Source of the DNA: an uncultured Eggerthella sp.
GTDB lineage: Bacteria; Actinomycetota; Coriobacteriia; Coriobacteriales; Eggerthellaceae
Length of the DNA: 28,643 bases
Direction of reading: 5' to 3'
Assembly (NCBI GenBank): GCA_900556585.1
Contig: USPD01000012.1
Span: 1 to 28,643 of the forward strand
The notes below the pieces were generated by a model. That model was not told the origin of the DNA. It searched no databases and saw nothing but the letters and a program-made list of their open reading frames with translations. Positions 1-8,182 of the stretch are shown here, one piece after another. A program made the position numbers and the translations under genes. Within the stretch, counting starts at the first letter, position 1. Each line of letters opens with the position of its first letter.

Positions 1-789
1 GAAGCAACCAACAAGGTGCCCGGCGTGGCAGAGGCTGCGGTGAGCTTTATGACCCAGAAGATGAAGGTGGCCTTTGAAGAGGGGGCAGAACCCAAGGCCA
101 CCATGGAAGAAGGCAAGGAACTGGTTGGCGAAAATACCACTGTTATGTCATTGCAAAATGGCTTAGGTGCTGAAGACGTTTTGTGCGAAGTAGTAGGCGT
201 AGATCATGTTATCGGCGGTAAAACCTACATTGGTGGCATGCTTTTGGAACCTGGTCGTGTTCAGGCAACAATTCCTGGAAAAGATACCTTCATTGGCGAA
301 TTGGATGGCACGCTAACTGATCGAGTAAAGGCAATTGGTGCGACTTTTGAAGAAGCAGGCATGCACTGCATTGTTTCTGAAAACATTATGGGCGTCATTT
401 GGGACAAACTTTTGGTAAATGTTGCAACTGGTGCAGTATGTGGCATTACGCACTTGCCTTATGGGGATATGTATCAGGAAGAAAAACTTGTTGCTACTGC
501 TATAGCTGCTGTTCAAGAAGGCATGGATGTTGCCGCGAAAGCTGGCGTTTCGCTTACCTACAGCAATCCAATGGATGTATTAGAACTCGCACGTGAAGGT
601 CTTCCTTATGATTTCAAGCCTTCTATTTTGCAGAGTTTAGAAAAGCATCGTCCAACCGAAATAGGTGTTATTAATGGTGCTGTTGTTGCTCAGGGTGCTA
701 AGTATGGCGTTGCAACACCAGTTAACGAAACACTTGTTGCATGCGTAACAGGCATCGAACGCTATATTCGCGAATACATCAATAAATAG
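1..789 (+). CDS. Ketopantoate reductase family protein (ApbA/PanE-like), 5' end outside window
   Basis: The frame is already open at base 1 and ends at TAG 787-789, so the N-terminal Rossmann half is upstream of the window. The visible part carries the family hallmark SLQNGLG, then GGKTYIG, GELDG and IWDKLLVNVA, whose Lys and Asn match the catalytic Lys and substrate-binding Asn of 2-dehydropantoate 2-reductases. The all-helical C-terminal domain follows. Members use NADPH to reduce 2-oxo acids such as ketopantoate. The gene precedes a type II dehydroquinase by 56 bases with no terminator between, so the two may be co-transcribed. Oddly, the first ~110 bases are GC-richer and use different codons from the rest, and the VK-x-x-x-T stretch usual before SLQNG is not recognisable. 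A GTG at 16 is an internal codon. True substrate is uncertain. Confidence 0.85.
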   Translation, partial: EATNKVPGVAEAAVSFMTQKMKVAFEEGAEPKATMEEGKELVGENTTVMSLQNGLGAEDVLCEVVGVDHVIGGKTYIGGMLLEPGRVQATIPGKDTFIGELDGTLTDRVKAIGATFEEAGMHCIVSENIMGVIWDKLLVNVATGAVCGITHLPYGDMYQEEKLVATAIAAVQEGMDVAAKAGVSLTYSNPMDVLELAREGLPYDFKPSILQSLEKHRPTEIGVINGAVVAQGAKYGVATPVNETLVACVTGIERYIREYINK

Positions 790-845
790 AGTAGTGACTT
801 TATCAATAAAGCAGTGGCCTTTAGAGTGGCTTTAAGGAGATTAGA

Positions 846-1316
846 ATGCGTCGCTTAGAGATTGTCAACGGACCAAACAACAACTTTTATGGCATTCGTA
901 ATAAAGGTCAGTATGGCAACCAGCTATACGCGGACCTAATTCAGGAGCTTACCGAATACGGTGCAACGCTTGAATTTGAAGTCCATGCGTTCCAGTCAAA
1001 TGGGGAAGGTGCTCTTATTGACCATCTTCAGGAACTGTATCTTGAAGCAGAAAAAACAGGTGAGAAAATTCCTGTTGTTCTCAATCCTGGTGCTTACACC
1101 CATTACAGCTATGCGTTGATGGACGCTTTGGAATCAGTGCATGAATTGGTTCCTGCAGTTGAGTGCCATATGTCTAATATTCACAAACGCGATGAATTTC
1201 GTCACAAGTCAGTAACCGCCCGCGAATGCCTTGGACAGATTGCAGGCTTTGGCAAGAATAGCTATAAGCTTGCTATGTATGAGTATGCATTGCTTATTGA
1301 AGCTGGGGAACTGTAA
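846..1316 (+). CDS. aroQ: Type II 3-dehydroquinate dehydratase (AroQ family)
   Basis: A 156-residue protein, the normal size for the dodecameric type II dehydroquinases that convert 3-dehydroquinate to 3-dehydroshikimate in the shikimate pathway. Visible motifs are NGPNNN near the N-terminus, the lid residues Arg and Tyr in GIRNKGQYG, QSNGEG, NPGAYTHYS, ECHMSN with the catalytic His, and RHKS, so the active site looks complete. NGPN-L-N is altered to NGPNNN. The ATG is preceded by AAGGAG at good spacing. It sits just after a ketopantoate-reductase-like gene and is closed by a strong terminator. No other shikimate genes are near, so a catabolic (quinate/shikimate) or specialised role cannot be excluded. 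Confidence 0.88.
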   Translation: MRRLEIVNGPNNNFYGIRNKGQYGNQLYADLIQELTEYGATLEFEVHAFQSNGEGALIDHLQELYLEAEKTGEKIPVVLNPGAYTHYSYALMDALESVHELVPAVECHMSNIHKRDEFRHKSVTARECLGQIAGFGKNSYKLAMYEYALLIEAGEL

Positions 1317-1345
1317 CAATCCCCTAAGGAAATTATCCCTTCACG

Positions 1346-1389
1346 TAAGGCCGCCTTTATTTGCCCAGTAAAGGTGGTCTTATTTTTTT
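1346..1389 (+). terminator. Rho-independent terminator after aroQ
   Basis: A 14-bp stem (1346-1359 with 1369-1382) containing two G-U wobbles, a 9-nt loop, then a run of seven T. It separates the reductase/dehydroquinase pair from the arg operon. Confidence 0.9.
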
Positions 1390-1467
1390 GCCTAAGGCTT
1401 TTGTCAGCTAAATTGGCTCCTTCGCTGAAATTTTTTAGGTTCTTATCTGTTAATAGGAAGTTGTGTG

Positions 1468-1496
1468 TTTTCGCGGAGCGCTATTTGGGGTAATCT
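1468..1496 (+). promoter_or_regulatory. argC: Weak candidate promoter for the arg operon
   Basis: TTTTCG (1468-1473) and TAATCT (1491-1496) are separated by 17 bp, 42 bases before argC. The match to the sigma-70 consensus is poor. A small dyad, ATCTG...CAGAT, lies just downstream at about 1503-1520. No clear ARG box was found between 1390 and 1538. Confidence 0.25.
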
Positions 1497-1538
1497 TAGA
1501 AAATCTGCATAAGGACAGATAGAAAGAAGGAAACAACC

Positions 1539-2594
1539 ATGTTGAATGTAGGCATCGTAGGTGCAGCTGGCTATGCGGGAGCAGAACTGGTTCGTATCGT
1601 CCTGCGACATCCTGAATTCAAACTTTGCGTTGCCACTTCTAATTCTGATGCAGGAAATTTACTTTCTAGTGTATATCCCGCTTTTACGGGTGTGACAGAT
1701 CTTGCTTTTAGTAAGCATGATGATCCTGCTTTGCTTGATTGCGATATTGTTTTTCTTGCTACTCCTCATACCGTAGCTATGAAATCTGCTCCAGGTTTAT
1801 TGGAGGCAGGGGTAACCGTTGTGGATTTGTCAGCGGATTATCGCCTGCGTGATAGGGCTACGTATGAAAAGTGGTACAAGGTTACTCATACTTCGCCTGA
1901 ACTTTTGGCTATGGCTACATTTGGTTTGCCTGAGTTAAATAGGGATGCATTAAGTCAAGCAGCACTTCGCCACAAAAACGGAGAAGCAGTGCTTGTTGCT
2001 TGTGCTGGATGCTATCCAACCGCAACGTCTCTTGCTGCAGCTCCTGTTATAGAGCTTTCGCAGGGTGTTGTGGTGGCAGATGCTATTTCTGGCGTTTCAG
2101 GTGCTGGTCGCAGCGCAACGGCGCGCACTCACTTTGTTTCAGCCAATGAAAACTTTGAAGCTTATGGGGTAACCAGCCATCGTCATACCCCAGAAATTGA
2201 ACAGATTCTTTCAATTCCAGGGCGTTTAATCTTTACGCCTCATTTAGCTCCTGCTTCTCGTGGCTTGCTTTCTACGGTGACTATTCAATTGACATCAGAA
2301 GCTCGTGAACGCGAAACGGGCGAATCAATTCATCGACGATATGTTGACACTTATGCCGATTCTTCCTTTGTTTCGGTTCTTCCTTTGGGAACGCAGCCGA
2401 AAACCTCTTCGGTTGTTGGAACGAATCGTGCTCATGTTGGCGTTGCCTACAATGATGAAGTTGGCTGCGTTATTGCGACGTGCGCTATTGACAACATTGT
2501 AAAAGGCGCAGCTGGTCAGGCTGTTCAATGCGCTAATATTCTTTGCGGTTTCAATGAATCAACCGCGCTATCTAGTGTTGCTAACCCCTCTTAG
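1539..2594 (+). CDS. argC: N-acetyl-gamma-glutamyl-phosphate reductase
   Basis: NADPH-dependent reductase for the third step of arginine synthesis, turning N-acetylglutamyl phosphate into the semialdehyde. The 351-residue length is typical. An N-terminal Rossmann motif GIVGAAGYAGAE (residues 5-16) binds the cofactor. DLSADYRLRD (96-105) and the active-site Cys158 in AGCYPT are present, as is the HRHTPEIEQ stretch with the conserved His. The ATG has GAAGGAAA upstream. It is the first gene of argCJBD, which begins after the terminator at 1346-1389. Its TAG stop overlaps the ribosome binding site of argJ, suggesting translational coupling. Confidence 0.97.
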   Translation: MLNVGIVGAAGYAGAELVRIVLRHPEFKLCVATSNSDAGNLLSSVYPAFTGVTDLAFSKHDDPALLDCDIVFLATPHTVAMKSAPGLLEAGVTVVDLSADYRLRDRATYEKWYKVTHTSPELLAMATFGLPELNRDALSQAALRHKNGEAVLVACAGCYPTATSLAAAPVIELSQGVVVADAISGVSGAGRSATARTHFVSANENFEAYGVTSHRHTPEIEQILSIPGRLIFTPHLAPASRGLLSTVTIQLTSEARERETGESIHRRYVDTYADSSFVSVLPLGTQPKTSSVVGTNRAHVGVAYNDEVGCVIATCAIDNIVKGAAGQAVQCANILCGFNESTALSSVANPS

Positions 2595-2608
2595 GAGTGA
2601 GAATAAAT

Positions 2609-3880
2609 ATGACTGATGTATCGTTTTGCACCATCGATGGCGGTGGCGTAGCTTCTGCATGTGGCTTTAAGGCTGGCGGAATTCATGCTGGTTTTAGGGA
2701 TGATCCCAATCGTTTGGATATGGCTTTGGTGGAAGCTGATGAATTATGCGCTGCTGCAGGGGTGTTTACCCAAAACGTTTTTTGTGCGGCTCCGGTTACT
2801 GTTTCTCGCGAGCATTTGGATGGCGTGGGATACGGCCTTGCGCGTGCCATGGTGATTAATTCTGGTATTGCAAATGCTGCTACGGGTTTAGTAGGTTTAG
2901 AAAATGCTCGCCAAACAGCACGTATTGTGTCGGACGTTGTCGGATGCGCTGAAGAGGATGTCTTAGTTGCTTCTACGGGCGTTATTGGTCAGCAGCTTGA
3001 TATTGCTCCTTTTAAAACGGGTGTGCCTGCTCTTCATGAGCAGTTATGTCAAACGGGTGCAACTAATGAATCAGGGCACAGTGCTGCTTGTGCCATTATG
3101 ACTACTGACACGGTTTCAAAGGAATATGCGGTTTCCTATCAATCGGCTGATCCTGCTTTCGAAGGATGCACATTCACGGTTGGTGGAATGGCAAAAGGTT
3201 CAGGCATGATTATGCCTAACATGGCAACCATGATTTCCGTTTTAACAACTGATGCTCCTGTTTCGCCTGTGCTTTTGCATGAAGCACTAAGAGAAGCGGT
3301 AAATGTAAGCTTTAATAAGGTAACCGTTGACGGTGACACTTCTACTAACGATACCTGCGTACTGTTCGCTTCGGGTAAAGCTGCTAAGCCTGCTCAAGGA
3401 ACGTTTGGCACAGATTCGATTGCCTATGCAGAATTTAAGCAGGCACTTGGTGTGGTAACCCAGTATCTTGCTCGTGCCATGGCAAGTGACGGGGAAGGCG
3501 CTACTAAGTTAGTTACCGTTATAGTTCGTGGCGCGCAAACCAACGAACAGGCGGATGCTGCGGCACGTACGGTTGCGAATTCGCCGCTTGTTAAAACGGC
3601 GCTGTATGGGCATGATGCCAATTGGGGCAGAATTGCGGGTGCGCTTGGACGATCGGGCGCAACATTTTCTCAAGAAAATGTGGACATAGATATCATGGGC
3701 ATGCCTGTGCTGCGTAAAGGATTGCCTGTGCCGTTTGATGAAGACGAGGCTCTGCGACGATTCGAGGCCTCTGAGATTGTTCTCGAGGCCGATTTAGGGG
3801 CAGGTTCTGCTGAAACTACCATGTGGACCTGCGATTTTTCGCACGAATACGTTTCTATTAATGGAGATTACCGCTCATGA
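2609..3880 (+). CDS. argJ: Bifunctional glutamate N-acetyltransferase / amino-acid acetyltransferase
   Basis: ArgJ moves the acetyl group from N-acetylornithine to glutamate, recycling it, and in bifunctional members also acetylates glutamate from acetyl-CoA. The 423-residue protein has the autoprocessing motif GMIMPNMATM; the predicted nucleophile is Thr207, where family members cleave between Ala and Thr into two subunits. VINSGIANA, STGVIG, and NVSFNKVTVDGDTSTND are also present. I chose ATG 2609 rather than the in-frame GTG at 2597, because that GTG overlaps the AGGAG (2593-2597) that must serve as ribosome binding site. Spacing to the ATG is 11 nt, somewhat long. The end overlaps argB by four bases (ATGA). 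Confidence 0.96.
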   Translation: MTDVSFCTIDGGGVASACGFKAGGIHAGFRDDPNRLDMALVEADELCAAAGVFTQNVFCAAPVTVSREHLDGVGYGLARAMVINSGIANAATGLVGLENARQTARIVSDVVGCAEEDVLVASTGVIGQQLDIAPFKTGVPALHEQLCQTGATNESGHSAACAIMTTDTVSKEYAVSYQSADPAFEGCTFTVGGMAKGSGMIMPNMATMISVLTTDAPVSPVLLHEALREAVNVSFNKVTVDGDTSTNDTCVLFASGKAAKPAQGTFGTDSIAYAEFKQALGVVTQYLARAMASDGEGATKLVTVIVRGAQTNEQADAAARTVANSPLVKTALYGHDANWGRIAGALGRSGATFSQENVDIDIMGMPVLRKGLPVPFDEDEALRRFEASEIVLEADLGAGSAETTMWTCDFSHEYVSINGDYRS

Positions 3881-4821
3881 AATACGCAAGGGATAGAAAG
3901 ATTACCTCAAGCCATACCGCTGAAGTTTTAATTGAAGCATTTCCATGGATTAAAAACGCCACAGGAAAAACCGTTTTAATTAAGTATGGTGGTGCTGCTA
4001 TGGTTGATCCAGCGCTTCGTCATGCTGTTATGAGTGATATTGTTATGCTGAAAATCATGGGAGTAAATCCTGTGATTGTGCATGGTGGCGGTGCAGCAAT
4101 TACAGCTAACATGAACCGTTTTGGTATAGATGTTGAATTCAAGAATGGTCAGCGTGTTACAACCGATGAGGCAATGGATGTTGTAAAAATGACGCTCATC
4201 GGCAAAGTGAACGAAGAGCTCGTACTTGCTATGAACGAGCACGGCAACCTAGCTGTTGGCGTAAACGGAACGGATGCTGGCACTATTATTGCAAAGCAGA
4301 AAGATCCTGAGCTTGGCAGGGTTGGTCAAGTTATTGAGGTCAATCCCGGATACATCAACGCTTTAATTGCTTCTGACTACATTCCTATTATTGCTTCTGT
4401 TGGTAAAGGTGAAGATGGCGGTTCCTACAACATCAATGCTGATGCTGCGGCATGCGCTATTGCATCAGCTATTGGGGCTCACAAAATTGTGTTCTTGACC
4501 GATGTTGATGGCTTCTATGAGGACTTTAGCAATAAGGATTCGCTGGTTTCCCAGATGACGCTTGATGAAACACGCATGATGCTTGCAACGGGCAAGGTGA
4601 GCAGTGGCATGATTCCGAAACTGCAGTCATGCGTAGGCGCAATTGAAGGCGGGGTACCACGCGCTCATATTGTTAATGGCACTAAACCTCATTCTATTTT
4701 GGTTGAACTTCTTACCTCTAGTGGTTCAGGCACGCTTATTTATGATGACAAAGCTAAAGTCTCTAAAGAAGAAATGCGTCCTTTAGGTATCTTGGCTTCG
4801 CGCTTGAGCGAAAACTTATAA
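3877..4821 (+). CDS. argB: N-acetylglutamate kinase
   Basis: Phosphorylates N-acetylglutamate with ATP, the committed and usually feedback-controlled step when argJ recycles acetyl groups. The protein is 314 residues. Amino-acid-kinase motifs are LIKYGGAAM, VIVHGGGAAI, LTDVDGFYED and SGMIPKLQSC, with the conserved lysines in the first and last. An N-terminal extension of about 30 residues precedes the kinase core, as in the arginine-inhibited hexameric enzymes, so feedback inhibition is likely (inference). The start codon overlaps the argJ stop as ATGA, indicating coupled translation. A 97-base gap with a perfect 10-bp inverted repeat follows before argD. Confidence 0.96.
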   Translation: MKYARDRKITSSHTAEVLIEAFPWIKNATGKTVLIKYGGAAMVDPALRHAVMSDIVMLKIMGVNPVIVHGGGAAITANMNRFGIDVEFKNGQRVTTDEAMDVVKMTLIGKVNEELVLAMNEHGNLAVGVNGTDAGTIIAKQKDPELGRVGQVIEVNPGYINALIASDYIPIIASVGKGEDGGSYNINADAAACAIASAIGAHKIVFLTDVDGFYEDFSNKDSLVSQMTLDETRMMLATGKVSSGMIPKLQSCVGAIEGGVPRAHIVNGTKPHSILVELLTSSGSGTLIYDDKAKVSKEEMRPLGILASRLSENL

Positions 4822-4866
4822 AGAAACCATGAATGCGGCACAGCATTTCGTAAATGCAGCAAGACA

Positions 4867-4903
4867 TTTTACGCATGAACCAGTTAGAATCTAATGCGTA
4901 AAA
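4867..4903 (+). repeat. Perfect 10-bp inverted repeat between argB and argD
   Basis: TTTTACGCAT (4867-4876) and ATGCGTAAAA (4894-4903) are perfect inverse complements around a 17-nt spacer, ending 15 bases before the argD start and just ahead of its AAAGGA ribosome binding site. It could form an mRNA hairpin inside the operon or be a protein-binding dyad. The 3' arm ends in four A, not T, so it does not resemble a + strand terminator. Confidence 0.7.
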
Positions 4904-4918
4904 ATAGAAAGGAAAACC

Positions 4919-6244
4919 ATGGGTTTTGAAGAAGCGAAAAAACTTGAGGATCGTTTCGTAATGCATACGTTTAATCGCAAGCCAGTTATGCTGGTTGAAG
5001 GTTCCGGTATGGAAGTTACGGACGACGAAGGTAAAACATATTTGGACTTTATTGCTGGCATTGGCGCAGACAGCTTAGGTCATTGCCATCCAGCGGTTTC
5101 TGAGGCTATTGCTGCTCAGGCAAAGCGTCTTATCCATGTAAGCAATTATTACTACATTGAAAGCCGCGGTGAGGTAGCAAAACTTATTTCTGACATGCTC
5201 AACACCTGCGTGCCAAAGTTCTTCCGTGCACCTTGGCCAGTGTTCTTTGCAAATTCTGGTGCTGAAGCAAATGAGTGCGCTATTAAACTTGCACGCTTGT
5301 ATTCCAAGAGATATGGCAGTGGCGGACAGACTATCATCACTATGGATGGTAGCTTCCATGGTCGTACGTTAACTACACTTGCGGCAACTGCTCAGCCTGC
5401 AAAGCAGGAAGCATTTGCTCCACTACCAGATGGCTTTATTCATGTTCCAATGAACGATATGAATGCAGTTCACCAGGCATTTTATAACAACATTCAAGAC
5501 GTATGCGCTGTTATGCTGGAGTGCGTACAGGGCGAATCGGGCGTTCATCCATGGGATCCTGATACCTTGTTTGAGGTTGCACGTTTCTGCCACAAGAATG
5601 GCATTTTGCTTATTGTCGATGAAGTTCAGTCAGGTTTTTATCGTTGCGGCGAATTCCCCTTCTCTTTCCAGAATATGGGTATTACGCCTGACATTATTAC
5701 TATGGCAAAGGGTATTGCTTCTGGCTTCCCAATGGGTGCTTGCGCGGCTCGCATTGAAGTAGCTGAAGCTTTTGAGCCAGGCGATCACGGTTCCACTTTC
5801 GGTGGCAGCAATTTGGCAATGGCAGCTGCTCATGCAACGCTTGCTACCTTGACTCATGGTCATTTTGATGAGGATGTTCAGGAATTGGGTGAGTACTTCT
5901 CGGCTGGTTTGGGCGAGATTGACGGTATTACCGAAGTACGTGGTCTTGGTTTGATGATTGGCGCTGACCTTGAAGAGGGCATTGACGCTAACTTGGTAGT
6001 AGCAAAAGGCTTGGAAGATGGTTTCTTGTTGAATGCTACTGGTCCTCAGACTCTGCGTTTCTTGCCTCCACTGATTGTTACCCGCAAGGAAATCGATCAG
6101 CTGCTGAAGGCATTGCCTGGCATGATCGCTGCTGTTCGCGATGGCTGGAAACCTGCTGAAGATGAAGAAGAACAGGACGAAGCTTCTGCTGAGTCTTCTG
6201 AAGCTTCAGCAACCGAAGAAGTTGCAGTAGAAGACGCAGAGTAG
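4919..6244 (+). CDS. argD: Acetylornithine aminotransferase with acidic C-terminal tail
   Basis: PLP-dependent class III aminotransferase that makes N-acetylornithine from the semialdehyde and glutamate. It has SGAEANECAIKLAR, GSFHGRT, IVDEVQSGF with the PLP-contacting Asp234, and AKGIASGFPMGA with the Schiff-base Lys264. RBS AGAAAGGA precedes the ATG. Family members end near residue 400-410; here about 29 extra residues (413-441) form a very acidic Glu/Asp/Ala/Ser tail with no hydrophobic content, likely disordered. The tail is unusual for ArgD and its codon use matches the rest of the gene. Closely related class III enzymes acting on ornithine or GABA are possible, but the operon supports ArgD. 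Confidence 0.94.
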   Translation: MGFEEAKKLEDRFVMHTFNRKPVMLVEGSGMEVTDDEGKTYLDFIAGIGADSLGHCHPAVSEAIAAQAKRLIHVSNYYYIESRGEVAKLISDMLNTCVPKFFRAPWPVFFANSGAEANECAIKLARLYSKRYGSGGQTIITMDGSFHGRTLTTLAATAQPAKQEAFAPLPDGFIHVPMNDMNAVHQAFYNNIQDVCAVMLECVQGESGVHPWDPDTLFEVARFCHKNGILLIVDEVQSGFYRCGEFPFSFQNMGITPDIITMAKGIASGFPMGACAARIEVAEAFEPGDHGSTFGGSNLAMAAAHATLATLTHGHFDEDVQELGEYFSAGLGEIDGITEVRGLGLMIGADLEEGIDANLVVAKGLEDGFLLNATGPQTLRFLPPLIVTRKEIDQLLKALPGMIAAVRDGWKPAEDEEEQDEASAESSEASATEEVAVEDAE

Positions 6245-6262
6245 ACGAACGGTAGAGTAGTA

Positions 6263-6304
6263 GGACGACAAAGCAGGTGTATGTTCAAAGGAAACCGGTC
6301 GTCC
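6263..6304 (+). other. Small inverted repeat in the argD-argG gap
   Basis: GGACGAC (6263-6269) and GTCGTCC (6298-6304) can pair perfectly across a 28-nt loop. No T-run follows, so it is not a convincing terminator. It may be a leader structure or chance. Confidence 0.35.
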
Positions 6305-6314
6305 CATTAATCAG

Positions 6315-6345
6315 TTAGCATTAAATGGCTGTATTAGCGTATAGT
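6315..6345 (+). promoter_or_regulatory. argG: Candidate promoter for argG
   Basis: TATAGT (6340-6345) is a good -10 hexamer. TTAGCA (6315-6320) is a possible -35 with a 19-bp spacer, longer than ideal. Its place in the 187-base argD-argG gap suggests argG can be transcribed separately. Confidence 0.4.
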
Positions 6346-6431
6346 GTACTAGCGGTAATTTTCGCTTGAAGCGTAAGGCTTTGAGCAGTAAATACGTTGA
6401 ATACTAAATAACTCGAAGAAAGGGTTTTGAA

Positions 6432-7655
6432 ATGGCAAAGGAAAAATGCGTACTTGCCTATTCAGGTGGCTTAGACACCAGCGTATGCATTAAGTGGCTT
6501 CAGGATGAAAAGGGCCTGGATGTTATTGCGGTTGTTGGTGAAGTTGGCCAAGAGCATGAGGGTCTTGAAGAAGTAAAAGAACGCGCTTTAGCAACAGGTG
6601 CTATCGACTGCATCATTGCCGATATGCGTGAGGATTTCGCAGCAGATTACTTATCTAAGGCTCTGTATACAAATGCTCATTTTGAAAACAAATATCCTCT
6701 TGTTTCAGCTCTTTCTCGTCCACTGATTTCTAAGTATCTGGTAGATACGGCTCATAAATATGGTGCTAAGTATGTTGCTCATGGCTGCACTGGTAAGGGT
6801 AACGACCAGGTTCGTTTTGAAACTTCTATTCAGGCACTCGATCCTTCTTTGGAAATCATTGCTCCTGTTCGCGAGTGGGATATGCATACTCGTCAAGAGG
6901 AAATGGATTGGGCGGAAGCTCATGGTGTAACCGTTCCTACCACTAAGTCAAAGCCTTATTCTATTGATGACAATCTGTGGGGCCGCGCTATTGAATGTGG
7001 TGTTTTGGAAGATCCAATGAATCGTCCTCCACTAGATATTTACACCATGACCACTGATCCTGAAAAAGCTCCTGATAAAGCAACTGAAATCGAAATTGAA
7101 TTCAAGGCTGGCTTACCTGTTGCTATTGATGGTCAGCAGATGAGCTACCTAGATATCATCGCAAAGATGAATGAAATCGCAGGTGCTAATGGTTTTGGTC
7201 GTATCGATATGATTGAAAACCGTATGATTGGTGTTAAGAGTCGTGAATGCTATGAAGCACCTGGCGCTCTTGCTTTGATTGAGGCTCATCGTGGTCTTGA
7301 AGACATGTGCCTTGAGCGTGAAGTTCTCCGCTACAAGCTTCATATCGAGCATGACTGGGCAACGCTTGTTTACAATGGCCAGTGGTTCTCACCATTGAAG
7401 CACGCTATGGATCAGTTCATTGCAGCTACTCAGCAGTGCGTAACTGGTATTGTTCGCTTGAAGTTCTACAAGGGTACTTGCACGGTAACCGGTCGCAAGA
7501 GTGACTTCTCTTTGTATGACTACGGTCTGGCAACCTATGATGCAGCTGACACCTTTAATCATCAGTCTGCAAAGGGCTTCATTGATTTGTATGGTTTGTC
7601 TACGCGTGTTTGGGCAAAGAATCGTCGTGAGCAGGGTGTAACTGACGGCGAGTAA
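6432..7655 (+). CDS. argG: Argininosuccinate synthase
   Basis: Joins citrulline and aspartate using ATP to give argininosuccinate. The 407-residue length is standard. The N-terminal ATP-pyrophosphatase loop is AYSGGLDTS (residues 9-17). LSRPLISKYLV, the substrate-binding GCTGKGNDQVRFE, APVREWDM and DDNLWGRAIECG are all present and intact. GAAAGGG lies upstream of the ATG. It is separated from argD by 187 bases holding a candidate promoter, and from argH by a terminator and the DUF2510 gene, so it is probably its own transcription unit. A dense set of small palindromes follows the stop codon. Confidence 0.97.
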   Translation: MAKEKCVLAYSGGLDTSVCIKWLQDEKGLDVIAVVGEVGQEHEGLEEVKERALATGAIDCIIADMREDFAADYLSKALYTNAHFENKYPLVSALSRPLISKYLVDTAHKYGAKYVAHGCTGKGNDQVRFETSIQALDPSLEIIAPVREWDMHTRQEEMDWAEAHGVTVPTTKSKPYSIDDNLWGRAIECGVLEDPMNRPPLDIYTMTTDPEKAPDKATEIEIEFKAGLPVAIDGQQMSYLDIIAKMNEIAGANGFGRIDMIENRMIGVKSRECYEAPGALALIEAHRGLEDMCLEREVLRYKLHIEHDWATLVYNGQWFSPLKHAMDQFIAATQQCVTGIVRLKFYKGTCTVTGRKSDFSLYDYGLATYDAADTFNHQSAKGFIDLYGLSTRVWAKNRREQGVTDGE

Positions 7656-7810
7656 TTGCAAATAATTGCAAATAGCGCAAAGAATTTGCGCGACGCATAT
7701 GATATGCGTGATGTGCGTTAGAGCCTATGCGTTTCATGCGATGCGCATAGCATAAGAATAGTGATTCTTGTGATTCATGCGGTATTTGCGTAATGTTTTA
7801 TGTAGAGTTT
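7656..7810 (+). repeat. Palindrome-rich, ATGCG-rich stretch after argG
   Basis: Just after the argG stop come a direct repeat TAATTGCAAA x2 (7653-7672), a hairpin GCGCAAA-gaa-TTTGCGC (7675-7691), a near-perfect palindrome ACGCATAT-g-ATATGCGT (7693-7709) and CTATGCG/CGCATAG arms (7725-7731 with 7744-7750). The word ATGCG or its complement recurs throughout. No coding potential was seen. Confidence 0.7.
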
Positions 7811-7814
7811 TATG

Positions 7815-7841
7815 CGGCGGCCTTTATGGTCGCCGTTTTTT
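7815..7841 (+). terminator. Rho-independent terminator downstream of argG
   Basis: CGGCGGCC (7815-7822) pairs with GGTCGCCG (7828-7835) with one G-U wobble and a 5-nt loop, followed by TTTTTT (7836-7841). It ends the argG unit about 160 bases past the stop codon. Confidence 0.9.
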
Positions 7842-8144
7842 GTTGCATTGGCCCTGGTGTGCTGCAAAAACGCATGAAGTATATAGTGCGTTACTTCTCT
7901 CATAGTAGGGTGTAAGGCTCAAATTTGGTTTGATACAAAAATCTCACTGTTTATTACTTCAAATTGGTTCACTCTTGAGATAATTACTCTATGAAGCCGC
8001 GTTATCGAAGTGTTTGAGTATATACTTCTGCCGTTTTTGCAGAGGGGTAAGCTAAAAGTCGCAAAAAAAGACGGGTTGTGGGTAGGTATGAATGCGATGA
8101 ATAGTGGAACCGTTTTGCAATAAGCTAATTGTTTTATTAGCGCG
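7842..8144. other. Intergenic stretch without a recognisable gene
   Basis: I see no credible gene here on either strand. A promoter-like pair, TTGATA and TATTAC with a 16-bp spacer, lies at about 7929-7956, but only tiny open frames without ribosome binding sites follow. A small dyad GCTAAT...ATTAGC lies near 8124-8141. Confidence 0.5.
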
Positions 8145-8182
8145 GAAAAGCGCATAGGCTCTAGAAAAGCGCATAGGCTCTA
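8145..8182 (+). repeat. Two perfect 19-bp tandem repeats upstream of the DUF2510 gene
   Basis: The unit GAAAAGCGCATAGGCTCTA occurs at 8145-8163 and again, identically, at 8164-8182. The second copy reaches to 14 bases before the -10 hexamer, covering the expected -35 position, so the repeats are well placed to be regulator sites. Confidence 0.9.

Noticed and set aside
2597..2608. GTG start for argJ at 2597
   Set aside because: It overlaps the only ribosome binding site; ATG 2609 is better supported.
7919..8155. A 78-codon minus-strand frame in the gap after argG
   Set aside because: No ribosome binding site, no domain, mixed composition, and it overlaps the regulatory repeats of the next gene.
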